64,000 bases of DNA from Mesorhizobium sp. M1C.F.Ca.ET.210.01.1.1 (lineage in GTDB: Bacteria; Pseudomonadota; Alphaproteobacteria; Rhizobiales; Rhizobiaceae), in NCBI RefSeq assembly GCF_004791585.1, contig NZ_SRUU01000017.1, positions 1-64,000 on the forward strand. Reading direction: 5' to 3'. Below the pieces are notes generated by a model, which worked only from the letters and a program-made list of their open reading frames with translations, was not told the DNA's origin and did no database searches. The position numbers and the translations under genes are program-made. Below, one piece after another: positions 1-8,025 of this stretch (position 1 is the stretch's first letter; each line of letters starts with the position of its first letter).

Positions 1-127
1 CCCTCGACTATCTCTCGCCGGACGAATACGAAACCGATCTCATGCAACTACGCCAAACGACATCAAACGCTATCCACAGCAGGGAGAACTGTTACTGATT
101 ACTGTCTCACGGAAGGGGTGCAGTCCA
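1..127 (+). mobile_element. 3' end of an IS3-family insertion sequence (partial)
   Basis: Positions 3-98 form the open end of a reading frame that enters from the left edge and stops at TGA 96-98. Its visible residues begin LDYLSPDEYE, which resembles the usual C-terminus of IS3-family OrfB integrases (pattern LxYLSPxEFE). A few bases after the stop, 103-127 reads TGTC...GGGGTGCAGTCCA, which resembles the terminal inverted repeats of IS3-group elements (TGTCCAAC...GGGGTGCAGTTCA). Stop codon and end repeat lie in the right order and spacing. Only the right end is inside the window, so completeness of the element cannot be judged. Confidence 0.6.
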
Positions 128-548
128 CATCTATCCGGAATGAACTGTCACCCATCTCTCGGGAAGGGCAATGCCCTGTCGATAGCTTGGCCCCTTGAGC
201 TTTCCCAGTTGCTACGGCTGCCGCCGTTTCTGCAAGAAAATCAAATGGTTGCCTGAAGTTTGCGGGGACTTCGCCGCGATTCCATTCGCAGTTCGACATC
301 ACCGGACATGCGGCTCGACCTCGAACTGCGGTGGCACGTCGGTGACGGCGCCGGAGGGGCTCAGCAGCATCCAGGAAGGCACCATTCCGAACACAGCCGC
401 CGTGCTACACAGATTCGTGAACCCTGGCGTTCGGACCCGCCGTAACCTCCCCGCCGCCGCCGCGAACCTTTAGAGGAACCCTGCGGCTTTCGGCGTCGCC
501 GGGAGAAGGGTTTGTAAGACAACCAACAACGCCCATTGGAGGACAACC
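128..548. other. Intergenic stretch upstream of the bufferin operon
   Basis: No convincing gene. Short frames here have no good ribosome site and no family resemblance. The stretch holds the leader and presumed promoter of the operon starting at 549 (see 442-466) and a purine-rich ribosome site, GGAGGACAACC, just before ATG 549. Confidence 0.5.
442..466 (+). promoter_or_regulatory. Candidate ECF (SigF-type) promoter of the bufferin operon
   Basis: GTAACC at 442-447 is followed after 15 bases by CGAA at 463-466. The Caulobacter SigF-NrsF regulon uses a GTAACC ... CGAA promoter with about 16 bases between the boxes, and the operon downstream encodes exactly such a sigma/anti-sigma pair. The site lies 82 bases upstream of the bufA start, so the operon would be autoregulated. 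The match is by eye, and the spacing is one base shorter than the consensus I remember. Confidence 0.5.
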
Positions 549-881
549 ATGTCAAACCGCCTGATTTCCGCTGCCGTCGCCAGTGCCTTTGCCGCAGCCA
601 TAGGCGCCGCAGCCATCGGTTCCGCATCCGCCGCGATGAGCGAAGCAGAAATGATGAAGATGCGGGAGATGACCAAGAAGGAGGTCGCTTCCGGCAAGAT
701 GGAGAAATGCTTCGGCGTGGCGCTGAAGGGCCACAACGACTGCTACGCGGGCGCGGGAACCACCTGCGCGGGCACCGCCACCAAGGACTACCAGGGCAAT
801 GCCTTCAAGCTGGTGAAGAAGGGAACCTGCACCGCCATGACCACGCCCAGTGGCCACGGCTCGCTGAAGCCGATCACCTGA
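549..881 (+). CDS. bufA: Bufferin-type copper-binding RiPP precursor (BufA, DUF2282)
   Basis: Precursor protein of 110 residues. An N-terminal signal sequence (about residues 1-29, alanine-rich, ending ASAA) should send it to the periplasm. The mature part has four cysteines, C54, C65, C73 and C94, in the arrangement of the DUF2282 family, with the central block NDCYAGAGTTCAG. In characterised bufferins the MNIO enzyme BufB, helped by BufC, converts the central cysteines into thiooxazole-type rings that bind copper. GGAGG lies 9 bases before ATG 549. The next two genes are the expected BufB and BufC, which makes the assignment strong. The metal actually bound is not visible from sequence. Confidence 0.88.
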   Translation: MSNRLISAAVASAFAAAIGAAAIGSASAAMSEAEMMKMREMTKKEVASGKMEKCFGVALKGHNDCYAGAGTTCAGTATKDYQGNAFKLVKKGTCTAMTTPSGHGSLKPIT

Positions 882-950
882 TTTTCAGGGAACTCCGGCG
901 GGTGGCGGCGCCATCCGCCTCCCGCCCGTTGCCTTTCCGGGAGCCCGACC

Positions 951-1814
951 ATGAACATTCCTCCGCGCGCCGGCGTCGGACTTAAGCCGCAGCACTACCG
1001 CGAGATCCTGGAAACCGCGCCGGATATCGGCTTTTTCGAGGTCCACGCCGAAAACTACATGGGGGCTGGTGGGCCACCGCACCGTTACCTCGCAGCGATC
1101 CGCGAGCTTTATCCCCTGTCGTTGCACGGCGTCGGCCTGTCGATCGGTGCGGCCGGGCCCCTCGACCAAGACCATTTGAGGCGCCTGAAAGACCTGATCG
1201 CCCGCTACCAGCCGGGGCTTTTCTCCGAGCACCTTGCATGGTCGAGCCATGGCGAGGCGTTTCTGAACGATCTGTTGCCAGTGCCCTACACGAAGGAAAC
1301 GCTCCAGCGCATCGCCTCACATATCGACCACGTGCAGGAGACACTGGGCCGCCAGATGCTGCTGGAAAATCCTTCCACCTATGTGGCCTTCGCCGAAAGC
1401 ACCTATGCCGAGCCTGAGTTCATCGCCGAGGTGCAACGGCGCACCGGCTGCGGTCTGCTGCTCGATGTGAGCAACGTCCACGTCGCTTCGACCAATCAGC
1501 AGTGGGATCCTTTCGCCTATATCGATGCCTACCCGCTCGGCGCCGTGCAGGAGATACATCTTGCCGGCTTCACGCCGGAAACCGACGAGAAACAGAGGCC
1601 GCTTCTTATCGATACCCACAACCGGACGGTCGACCCGTTGGTTTGGCAGCTCTATGCTTACGTGATCGGCAAACTCGGTCCCACGTCGACGCTGATCGAA
1701 TGGGATGCCGATTTGCCATCATGGGGCGAGCTACACGCCGAGGCCATGCGGGCCGAAGCGCATATGAAGTCTCACGCGACACCGCAGGAGGTGCGCCTTG
1801 CAAGGACTGGCTGA
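951..1814 (+). CDS. bufB: MNIO-family RiPP maturase BufB (DUF692)
   Basis: Protein of 287 residues spanning a full DUF692 TIM-barrel, the multinuclear non-heme iron oxidase (MNIO) family that modifies cysteines in RiPP precursors. Family blocks with candidate metal ligands are visible in order: EVHAENY near residue 25, HGVGLSIG near 60, SEHLAWS near 90, LENPSTY near 140, LLDVSNVHV near 170, EIHLAGF near 200, DTHNRTV near 222 and LIEWD near 246. It follows bufA after 69 bases and overlaps bufC by 17 bases, indicating translational coupling. Its substrate is presumably the upstream BufA. Confidence 0.9.
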   Translation: MNIPPRAGVGLKPQHYREILETAPDIGFFEVHAENYMGAGGPPHRYLAAIRELYPLSLHGVGLSIGAAGPLDQDHLRRLKDLIARYQPGLFSEHLAWSSHGEAFLNDLLPVPYTKETLQRIASHIDHVQETLGRQMLLENPSTYVAFAESTYAEPEFIAEVQRRTGCGLLLDVSNVHVASTNQQWDPFAYIDAYPLGAVQEIHLAGFTPETDEKQRPLLIDTHNRTVDPLVWQLYAYVIGKLGPTSTLIEWDADLPSWGELHAEAMRAEAHMKSHATPQEVRLARTG

Positions 1815-2592
1815 CCGGCAGCAGGACTTCGCGATGGCCCTGCTTGATGCTGCTCGGGCCACGCCGCCGGGCCTTGTGGGACCCGATGGCTTACCAAGTC
1901 CGCGCCGCTTTGCGGTCTATCGCAACAATGTCGTGGCGGGTCTGATCGAGACACTGAAGGAAAACTACCCGGCGATTCATCGCATCGTCGGCGACGAACT
2001 CTTCCGCGCCATGGCGGGGCTATTCGTAACAGCTCATCCGCCGCGGTCCCCCATCATGCTGGGCTACGGCGCGGGCTTCCCCGATTTCATTGCTGGGTTC
2101 GAGCCTGTGGCGACTCTCCCTTATCTCGCCGACGTGGCGAGGATCGAGCGTGCCTGGATCGAGGCCTATCACGCGGCCGACGCGGGGCCGCTTTCCGCCG
2201 CCGATCTCCTCGCCATCGATCAGGACCGCCTCGCCCAGGTCAGGCTGGCGCTCCATCCTTCGCTCCGTGTTACGCAATCGCGCTTTCCCGCCCTCACCAT
2301 CTGGCGCATGAACATTGCAGATGGCGAGCCCGCATCTGTCGATATCGGAGCTGATTGCGAGGATGCCCTCATCATCCGCCCAAGCGCAGAAGTTCGTGTG
2401 CACCAAATCCCGATGGGCGCAGCGGCCCTTGTCAGGAGCCTGGGGGCCGGTAGGCCAGTGGTGGCCGCGGCTATCGCCGCACTTGAGGTCACAGTCCACT
2501 TCGATCTCAGCACGATGCTGGCCGGACTGATTGAAGCCGGCGCTTTCATCGGTTGGAGCCTCGCACCCGAGGCCAGAAACGAACCGTCATGA
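1798..2592 (+). CDS. bufC: BufC-like MNIO partner protein (DUF2063)
   Basis: Protein of 264 residues starting at TTG 1798, chosen because AGGAGG lies just upstream inside the end of bufB. The N-terminal 90 or so residues show the DUF2063 pattern (RFAVYRNNV, then LKENYPAIHRIVGDELF), typical of the partner that presents the precursor peptide to the MNIO enzyme. The remainder is a less conserved alpha/beta region ending near residue 264. The rare TTG start and the overlap with bufB suggest expression held in ratio with the maturase. The stop overlaps the next start. Confidence 0.85.
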   Translation: MQGLADRQQDFAMALLDAARATPPGLVGPDGLPSPRRFAVYRNNVVAGLIETLKENYPAIHRIVGDELFRAMAGLFVTAHPPRSPIMLGYGAGFPDFIAGFEPVATLPYLADVARIERAWIEAYHAADAGPLSAADLLAIDQDRLAQVRLALHPSLRVTQSRFPALTIWRMNIADGEPASVDIGADCEDALIIRPSAEVRVHQIPMGAAALVRSLGAGRPVVAAAIAALEVTVHFDLSTMLAGLIEAGAFIGWSLAPEARNEPS

Positions 2593-3071
2593 TGCCAGCT
2601 CCGGAACTGGTCCAAACACTGACGAGGTGGCTTTCCTCGGTCGCCAAGGCCGTGGCGCCCCTGTTTCTGAGAGCCGCACTTGCGGTACCATTTTTCCGCT
2701 CCGGCCTCACCCGCTGGGATGGCTTCCTGCAACTCTCGGACAGCACCACCTATCTGTTCGAGGAGGAGTTCAAGTTGCACATCTTCGGTGCCGAGTATGG
2801 TTTCCCTATGCCCGATGCCGTGGCCTATCTGGTGGCAACAGCCGAACTCATTTTGCCGGTGCTGCTGGTCCTGGGCCTCGCCACCCGCTTTGCCGCCTTG
2901 GCGATGCTCGTCATGACCGGCGTCATCCAGCTTGTGGTGCCCGAGGGCTGGGCCAACTTCCATCTACCCTGGGCCGCCATGGCGATCTCCATCATGGCCC
3001 TGGGCGCCGGGCCCATTTCCCTCGACCGGCTGATAGCCTTACGATTTGCATCGGAGGCGTACCGGCAATGA
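2589..3071 (+). CDS. DoxX-family membrane protein
   Basis: Integral membrane protein of 160 residues with about four hydrophobic segments (near residues 20-40, 80-100, 103-120 and 125-145). It has DoxX-family features: LFLRAALAVPFFRSGLTRW near the N-terminus and AELILPVLLVLGLATRFAA in the middle. DoxX-type genes are regular members of bufferin operons, although their role is unsettled; candidates are redox support or transport. ATG 2589 overlaps the bufC stop (ATGA), and the stop overlaps the sigma factor start at 3068, so the gene is embedded in the operon. Confidence 0.82.
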   Translation: MMPAPELVQTLTRWLSSVAKAVAPLFLRAALAVPFFRSGLTRWDGFLQLSDSTTYLFEEEFKLHIFGAEYGFPMPDAVAYLVATAELILPVLLVLGLATRFAALAMLVMTGVIQLVVPEGWANFHLPWAAMAISIMALGAGPISLDRLIALRFASEAYRQ

Positions 3072-3673
3072 CCACCAAACCGGTGCTGAAACTTGTGCGG
3101 GGTGCGGCTGCTCCCTTGCCGCAGGTGCGAGAGCTGGACTGGTCGATCCTCATGGCTCGGGCTCAGGACGGTGACGCCAATGCATACCGGCGGCTCCTCG
3201 AGGGCATCACGCCTTACCTCCGCGCCCACGCGGCGCGCTGTCACCGCAATCCCAGCGATGTCGAGGACGCGATACAGGATATACTGCTCACCCTACATGC
3301 GGCGCGTGCAACTTACGATCCGGCGCGGCCCTTCGCTCCCTGGCTCACGGCCATCGCCAGACGCAGGCTGATCGACCGCCTGCGCCGCCAAGGGCGCCGC
3401 CGGGCCTTCGAAACGGAATTTGAACTTGCGCACGAAGCCTTTGCCGGCCAGCCCACGAACCTCGAGGACATGACGAATATCCATGAGATTGCCACGGCCC
3501 TCGACCGCCTCCCTCCCGGACAGCGTGAAGCCGTGCTGCTTACCAAGATCGAAGGACTGTCGCTGAAGGAAGCCTCGGCGGCGAGCGGGATGAGCGTGGC
3601 GGCGCTCAAAGTCGCAACTCACCGCGCCGTCCAGCGCCTGCGGCGATTCTTCTCTGGCGGGAGTGAGCCATGA
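3068..3673 (+). CDS. sigF: ECF RNA polymerase sigma factor, SigF type
   Basis: Sigma-70 family factor of 201 residues. Region 2 is seen around residues 30-100 (YRRLLEGITPYLRAHA, then DVEDAIQDILLTLH and FAPWLTAIARRRLIDRLRR). Region 4 is near 135-195 (LPPGQREAVLLTKIEGLS, then AALKVATHRAVQRLRR). The start is ATG 3068 inside the DoxX stop; a longer in-frame extension upstream belongs to the bufC/doxX region and is not used. The following gene is an NrsF-type membrane anti-sigma, the usual partner of SigF. It probably drives this operon from the site at 442-466. Confidence 0.88.
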   Translation: MTTKPVLKLVRGAAAPLPQVRELDWSILMARAQDGDANAYRRLLEGITPYLRAHAARCHRNPSDVEDAIQDILLTLHAARATYDPARPFAPWLTAIARRRLIDRLRRQGRRRAFETEFELAHEAFAGQPTNLEDMTNIHEIATALDRLPPGQREAVLLTKIEGLSLKEASAASGMSVAALKVATHRAVQRLRRFFSGGSEP

Positions 3674-4326
3674 CCCCCACGGATGATCTCATCTCCGCGC
3701 TTACCGCCAACCTGAGGCCGGTCAGGCGGCTTCGTCCGCCGTTGTTGCGCGCCGCCGGTTTCCTGCTCCTGGCTGCATTGATCCTCACCATGATTGCTGC
3801 TGCGCATGGCTGGCGACCGGGGCTGCTCGTTCGCCTGGCGGAAATCCGCTTCGTCTTGAGCCTTGCGGGGGCTCTTTTCACTGGCGTTCTTGCCGCAGTC
3901 GCGGCATTCCTCGTCAGCCTTCCCGGCCGTTCACGCCATTGGCTGTGGCTGCCCTTTCCGGCGCTTGCCCTGTGGCTTTTCTCGATCGGCTATCAGTGCC
4001 TGAGCTTCTGGACACCGATGGTTCCGGGCGGCGCGTCTCCCGGCGAAACGGTTTCGTGCATTGCCACTTTGGTGCTGACCAGCCTGCCCTTGTCACTCGC
4101 CCTGGGCCTCATGCTTCGCCACGCCGCCAGTTTCAACCCGGCGCCGGTGATATTCGCTGCAAGCCTTTCCGTGGCTGGAATTACAGCGACGGCGCTGACC
4201 CTGTTCCATCCGCTAGACGCCAGCGTCGAGATCCTGATGTTCAATCTTGGCACCGGATCGTTGATAATGCTGTCGGGCGGCGCCATTAACCTGTTCGTGT
4301 CGCACCGCGCGGAGATGCCGGAATGA
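3670..4326 (+). CDS. nrsF: NrsF-type membrane anti-sigma factor (DUF1109)
   Basis: Membrane protein of 218 residues with six hydrophobic segments after a short cytoplasmic N-terminus (LISALTANLRPVRRLRPP, residues 8-25), the standard layout of DUF1109/NrsF proteins. Periplasm-facing cysteines, such as the one in the segment PGETVSCIATL and the one in GYQCLSFW, match the idea that NrsF senses metals through thiols. Its start overlaps the sigma factor stop (ATGA), and its stop overlaps the MerT-like start. In Caulobacter the pair responds to heavy-metal stress and controls bufferin genes. Confidence 0.85.
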   Translation: MTPTDDLISALTANLRPVRRLRPPLLRAAGFLLLAALILTMIAAAHGWRPGLLVRLAEIRFVLSLAGALFTGVLAAVAAFLVSLPGRSRHWLWLPFPALALWLFSIGYQCLSFWTPMVPGGASPGETVSCIATLVLTSLPLSLALGLMLRHAASFNPAPVIFAASLSVAGITATALTLFHPLDASVEILMFNLGTGSLIMLSGGAINLFVSHRAEMPE

Positions 4327-4694
4327 TCGGACCTTCGCCCAACCCAATGACATCGCGAGTTGCCCTGTCGCTCGCCCTTGGCGGACTTTCGGCAGGTTTC
4401 CTCGCCTCCGCCTGCTGTATCCTTCCCCTCGCCTTCGCTATTGCGGGAATCAGCGGCGCCTGGATCGGGCACCTCACCGCGCTGGCACCCTATCAGCCAT
4501 ACTTCCTTACGCTCGCAGCCGTCTCCATTGGTCTCGGATTCTGGCGCTACCGCCGCAGCGAAGCCGCCTGCCTTCCAGGCTCCCTTTGCGCCAGCCCCAT
4601 CTATCGCCGTTCCACACGATGGGCCCTGTTGGCCGCGAGCCTGATTACAGCGTCGGCCGCCGCTGTCGATGTCTTCGGACAGCTCAACCTGTAG
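4323..4694 (+). CDS. merT: MerT-like inner-membrane metal transporter
   Basis: Membrane protein of 123 residues with three hydrophobic helices (about 13-42, 56-73 and 96-115). Helix 1 carries the vicinal cysteine pair of mercuric transporters in SACCILPLA; two further cysteines follow helix 2 (AACLPGSLCA), as in MerT. ATG 4323 overlaps the nrsF stop. MerT normally moves Hg(II) inward to the reductase MerA, but no merA lies in this window, so the substrate could be another soft metal such as copper. That is inference. Confidence 0.78.
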   Translation: MIGPSPNPMTSRVALSLALGGLSAGFLASACCILPLAFAIAGISGAWIGHLTALAPYQPYFLTLAAVSIGLGFWRYRRSEAACLPGSLCASPIYRRSTRWALLAASLITASAAAVDVFGQLNL

Positions 4695-4703
4695 GAGATC
4701 CCC

Positions 4704-4985
4704 ATGCGCATCGCCATTGCAGTCCTTGTCCCGCTCCTGGCCACCGCGCCCGCCGCTGCAGGACAGCACACCGCCACATTTTCGGTGCCCGACATGACAT
4801 GTCCGCTTTGCCCGGCCACCGTCGCGACCGCAATCAGACACCTCGACGGCATCGTCTCCGTTTCAACCGATGTCGACGCTAGGACCGCGACGGTGGTCTT
4901 CGACAACGGCAAGACGAGCGCCACCGCGATCGCCGAAGCTTCCGCCAACGCCGGCTACGCGGCCGCATTGGTGAAAGAGCAATGA
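4704..4985 (+). CDS. merP: MerP-like periplasmic metal-binding protein (HMA domain)
   Basis: Protein of 93 residues with a signal peptide (about 1-19, ending APAAAG) and one heavy-metal-associated fold. The binding loop is MTCPLCPAT near residues 31-39, a CxxC with Leu in the position where MerP has Ala. AGGAG lies 7 bases before ATG 4704. The stop overlaps the next start (ATGA). It would hand metal to the MerT-like protein just upstream. Substrate identity is uncertain without merA. Confidence 0.8.
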   Translation: MRIAIAVLVPLLATAPAAAGQHTATFSVPDMTCPLCPATVATAIRHLDGIVSVSTDVDARTATVVFDNGKTSATAIAEASANAGYAAALVKEQ

Positions 4986-5209
4986 TCGAGCTCACCAGCA
5001 CAATCACCTGTCCGGCCTGCGGCCACCGCAGGACCGAGACAATGCCCACCGATGCCTGCCAGCATTTCTACGAATGCGAAAGCTGCAGGGCTCTGCTCAA
5101 GCCCCTGGCGGGAGATTGCTGCGTATTCTGCTCTTACGGGGATCATCCCTGCCCGCCGAAACAGAGAGAGCGGCAGTCCGGCGCCGTGGGCCAGCATCAT
5201 TGCTGCTGA
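4982..5209 (+). CDS. GDCCVxC-domain small metal-binding protein
   Basis: Cysteine-rich protein of 75 residues. It carries the family signature GDCCVFCSYGDHPCPP in its centre, two CxxC pairs before it (ITCPACGH and YECESCRAL) and a final HHCC. This family is commonly found beside merT and merP genes and presumably binds soft metal ions in the cytoplasm. It is the last gene of the coupled operon, overlapping merP by four bases. No biochemical role is firmly established for the family. Confidence 0.8.
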   Translation: MIELTSTITCPACGHRRTETMPTDACQHFYECESCRALLKPLAGDCCVFCSYGDHPCPPKQRERQSGAVGQHHCC

Positions 5210-5275
5210 TATCTATAACGCCATACATGCGATGCCGGACGGGCGCCAAGAGTAGGAGATCAGGCTTGCTCCACA

Positions 5276-5308
5276 GCGTATCCTGATATCCCGATCTCTT
5301 TCACAAGC
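5276..5308 (-). repeat. Gene-end fragment related to 11893-11925
   Basis: Thirty-three bases match 11893-11925 with six differences, all transitions. Read on the minus strand both encode a similar peptide end (LVKEIGISGYA here, LMKEIGVSEHA there) followed by a stop, so they look like remnants of the C-termini of two homologous genes. The rest of the 5210-5423 gap shows nothing recognisable. Confidence 0.4.
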
Positions 5309-5423
5309 CGCCCCGTCGGATCGCTTTCGGCAATTCCTGTCCGGCGGCAACGGCCTGAAGTGAGCCGGCTGCATTTCCCGCGCTATTCGCAACCACCACG
5401 TATCCGAGAAGGTAACCAACACC

Positions 5424-6600
5424 ATGGCCATACAGACCACCGCCTCCGAAACCGTGATCGTCGGAGGCGGTATCCACGGTGTGAGCCTCGCCTACGAACT
5501 GGCGCAGGCCGGCAGGACCGTTACGTTGCTGGAGACCGACGACATCGCTGCGGGCGCATCGGGCGGTTCCGGTGAACGAGGCGTGCGCGCCAACGGCCGC
5601 GACTTGCGCGAATTGCCGATGGCGACCGTCGGCTTTCCGCTCTGGGCGCAGTATCAGCGACAATTCGAGGGCGGTGTCGGCTACCGCCGGACCGGCGGTC
5701 TTCACCTCTTCAATATCCCGCACGGCGCGCACGAGCATGAAGTGCGCGGTAGCATAGAAGCGATGGCAATGGTGCAGAACGTGCTCGGCATTCCTTCACA
5801 GCTTCTGAACCGCGATGAAACGCTGGAGCGCGAGCCTGAGTTGGCTGGCGATCTGATCGGTTCGGTCTATTGCCCGGATGACGGGGTATGCGACCAGACC
5901 TTCGCCACGCAGGCATTCGCCGGGCAGGCACGCAAAGGCCGGGGCAACCTTGCGCACCGGCGCGCGCGTCGTTGAAATCCTCCACACCAATGAGAGAGCA
6001 ACGGGGGTGAGGCTGGCGAGCGGCGAAGTCTTGCCTGTCGGCGAAAAGCTCGTTCTTCTCGCCAACAAGGGTGTGCTGGCCTTGCTGAAGCCCGTTCTCC
6101 GGCCACAGGAAATCATGCCCGTCACCACGCAGATGCCGCAAATGATGTTCGTCACCAACCCGAACGGCAAAAGGATCAATCATCTTCTAGGTCATGCCCA
6201 TCGCAAGCTATCCGCGAAGCAGATTCCAGATGGGACCTTGATGCTTTCGGGCGGCCACAGTGTCGCCCATACGCCTGAGGGGCGCTGGAAAGGATCGTTG
6301 AGCTCGATAGCGCTCGGCTTGACCGATGCCATCGCGACCCTGCCCTTCATCGACGAGTCGTCGTTCCTGAAGGTCGATGCCTCCCGCGTCGAAACTTGTT
6401 CGGTCGACGGCATCCCCATTGTCGATACCCCCGCAGCCTTGCACAACACCATCTATGGATTTGCCTGGACGGGCCATGGCTTCGCGATCGCCCTTGGCTT
6501 CGCTAAATATCTCGCTGAATGGATCGTCAGCGGTGAAAGGCCGCCAGCGCTAGACGTTTTCTCCGGGAAACGCTTTCACGGGTCGTTTTCCAGCCGTTGA
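5424..6600 (+). pseudogene. FAD-dependent oxidoreductase (DAO family), frameshifted
   Basis: The first part (from ATG 5424) begins with a dinucleotide-binding motif, VIVGGGIHGVSLAYEL, and continues in frame to about residue 168 (TFATQAFAGQ). Near 5931-5940 the homology jumps by one base into another frame that continues AGATLRTGARVVEI and runs to the stop at 6600, ending with FAWTGHGFAIALGFAKYLAEW, a normal C-terminal FAD-binding segment. Joined, the protein would be about 390 residues, a normal D-amino-acid oxidase/glycine oxidase-like length. As written it is broken by one extra base, which could be true decay or a sequencing error. It lies downstream of the metal operon but is not coupled to it. 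Confidence 0.75.
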
Positions 6601-7585
6601 TCAGGCTTCCAACCGGTGATTGAGCCGCCCAGGCGACGGTCGTGCGGCCGGCGGCGTAGTTCCAAAAGGGAACGCCATTTTGCCCCTTCCCTGTGTCGGA
6701 GCAAAAGTTCGTGCTGCCGGCAAAAAGCTACCCAGCGCCCCGCCACCGGTGGAAGCGTTCAGTAACGGTGACCAGTAAAAACAGGCACTTAGCCTTAAAG
6801 GCGGGTTAAATCGACGCTGGGCCAGCCCTCTGAAATTCCTTACGAAATTCTTAGTCTGTTACCGTGCGTGAACGCTCTGTTCAAGGCGCTTAAGCCGAGC
6901 CTCGGCGAAGCGATCAGCGGCCGCGGTCGGAGGCGAAGAAGGTACGCGGCCGCGCCGGACGATGGGGTTACCGAGCCGCCGGCGCAGTGTTCCCTGGACT
7001 AAGGAACCGCCGTGGATCACATCATCCCGCTCGGGCCGCTACCCCAACGGAATAGGGGGTTATATCTTTTCATTATTCAGACCAATGCCGTCGGTAGGGT
7101 GGACCTCCGTCGATTGCGGACTTGCGAGCAAATCGGACAGTTTGCGCTCGCGCGGCTGATAAACCCCAAGCCCCCCGCCCATCAGTCGGTGCATAGCCCG
7201 GCTTGCAAGCCTCAATCACACCCCAAAAGCAAGCCGGGCTCATCTTGTTGCTATGGCCGAAATTAGAAGCGCGCATAGACCTGCGCATTGTCGCACGCGT
7301 CGCGTTCGCGCAAGCCGGGCTTGGAACGTGACGCACTGCTGGCCGCAGCAGAACGGCATTGACGGCGCCGCCGTACGGGAACGAGTCGAGTGGGATCACC
7401 CGTATAGTGGGCGGCCGTCAGGAAGTCCTTGGCAAGAGCCACCTCCTGGTCGTCCTCCAGAAATTCTTCTTGCTGTCCCCTTAAGTGACCCACCCCGTCA
7501 GTTTCGAACTTGTGACCCCTGCCCCTGGGGGGACCGCGCGTTTTGATTTTGCGACGTTTGCGTTTTCCCCGGCCGCCGCGCAGCC
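6601..7585. other. Gene-poor accessory stretch
   Basis: No frame here has a good start, ribosome site and recognisable family. It contains one dispersed repeat copy (6752-6817, listed separately). Base composition is mixed and reading frames are short, consistent with decayed or inserted DNA between the metal operon and the secretion block. Confidence 0.45.
6752..6817 (+). repeat. Dispersed repeat, copy 1 (partner 22900-22965)
   Basis: About 65 bases align without gaps to 22900-22965, roughly two thirds identical. The best core is AAAAACAxGCACTTA followed by CCTTAA. Both copies lie in gene-poor accessory DNA. Function unknown. Confidence 0.45.
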
Positions 7586-8023
7586 TTATTTGGTGGCGGC
7601 GGAAATGCTCTTCCACACATTCACCCTTCTAATCCCGCCCGCGGCATCGCGCCGGATCGAGTAGGCACATCTGACATCAGGGAATTGCTGGTACTGAATG
7701 TCGCGAATGATGCTCCGCACATTGTTGAATGGCGCCAGGATGTCGATGAACCAAAGGTGCGAACCCGAGCACCACCGATCATCGGGCGGGTTCTGTCCGT
7801 GACACCGTAAATTGTTGTGGCATTCATCATCGACAAGCGCCCACGTCACGAAGGCAGTCGGCCGCCGCTGATCATCCAGAAAAATTTTACCTTGCCCAAC
7901 CCGCAGGGCCGGAACGATGTTGTGCACTATGTCTGCGACGTGCCAATTTCGGTAGTTGGACGCCATCGCCAGGGCGGTGACCATGCCAAGCACTTCAAAG
8001 TATCCAATCCGATCTGTGCTCAT
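7586..8023 (-). CDS. HlyC-type toxin-activating lysine acyltransferase
   Basis: Protein of 145 residues matching the RTX toxin acyltransferase family over its length: LGMVTALAMASNYRNW near residues 12-27, IVPALRVGQ at 36-44, RPTAFVTWALVDDE near 54-67 and LWFIDILAPFN near 90-100. Family members transfer a fatty acyl chain from acyl-ACP to lysines of an exported protein. The aspartate of the FID motif (D94, matching HlyC D92) is present, but the position matching the catalytic His23 of HlyC is Tyr24; a histidine occurs four residues later (H28). It is the last gene of an adaptor-exporter operon, two bases after the HlyD gene. No RTX toxin lies nearby. Confidence 0.8.
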   Translation of the reverse strand: MSTDRIGYFEVLGMVTALAMASNYRNWHVADIVHNIVPALRVGQGKIFLDDQRRPTAFVTWALVDDECHNNLRCHGQNPPDDRWCSGSHLWFIDILAPFNNVRSIIRDIQYQQFPDVRCAYSIRRDAAGGIRRVNVWKSISAATK

Positions 8024-8025
8024 CG

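Noticed and set aside
2531..3067. Long N-terminal extension of the sigma factor frame
   Set aside because: It overlaps bufC and doxX in another frame; the sigma domain starts right after ATG 3068, which overlaps the doxX stop.
4323..5209. Complete mercury resistance (mer) operon
   Set aside because: There is no merA or merR in the window; only MerT-like, MerP-like and GDCCVxC genes are present.
7263..7616. 117-codon minus-strand frame downstream of the acyltransferase gene
   Set aside because: Basic, low-quality N-terminus overlapping the acyltransferase end; no family or start signal.
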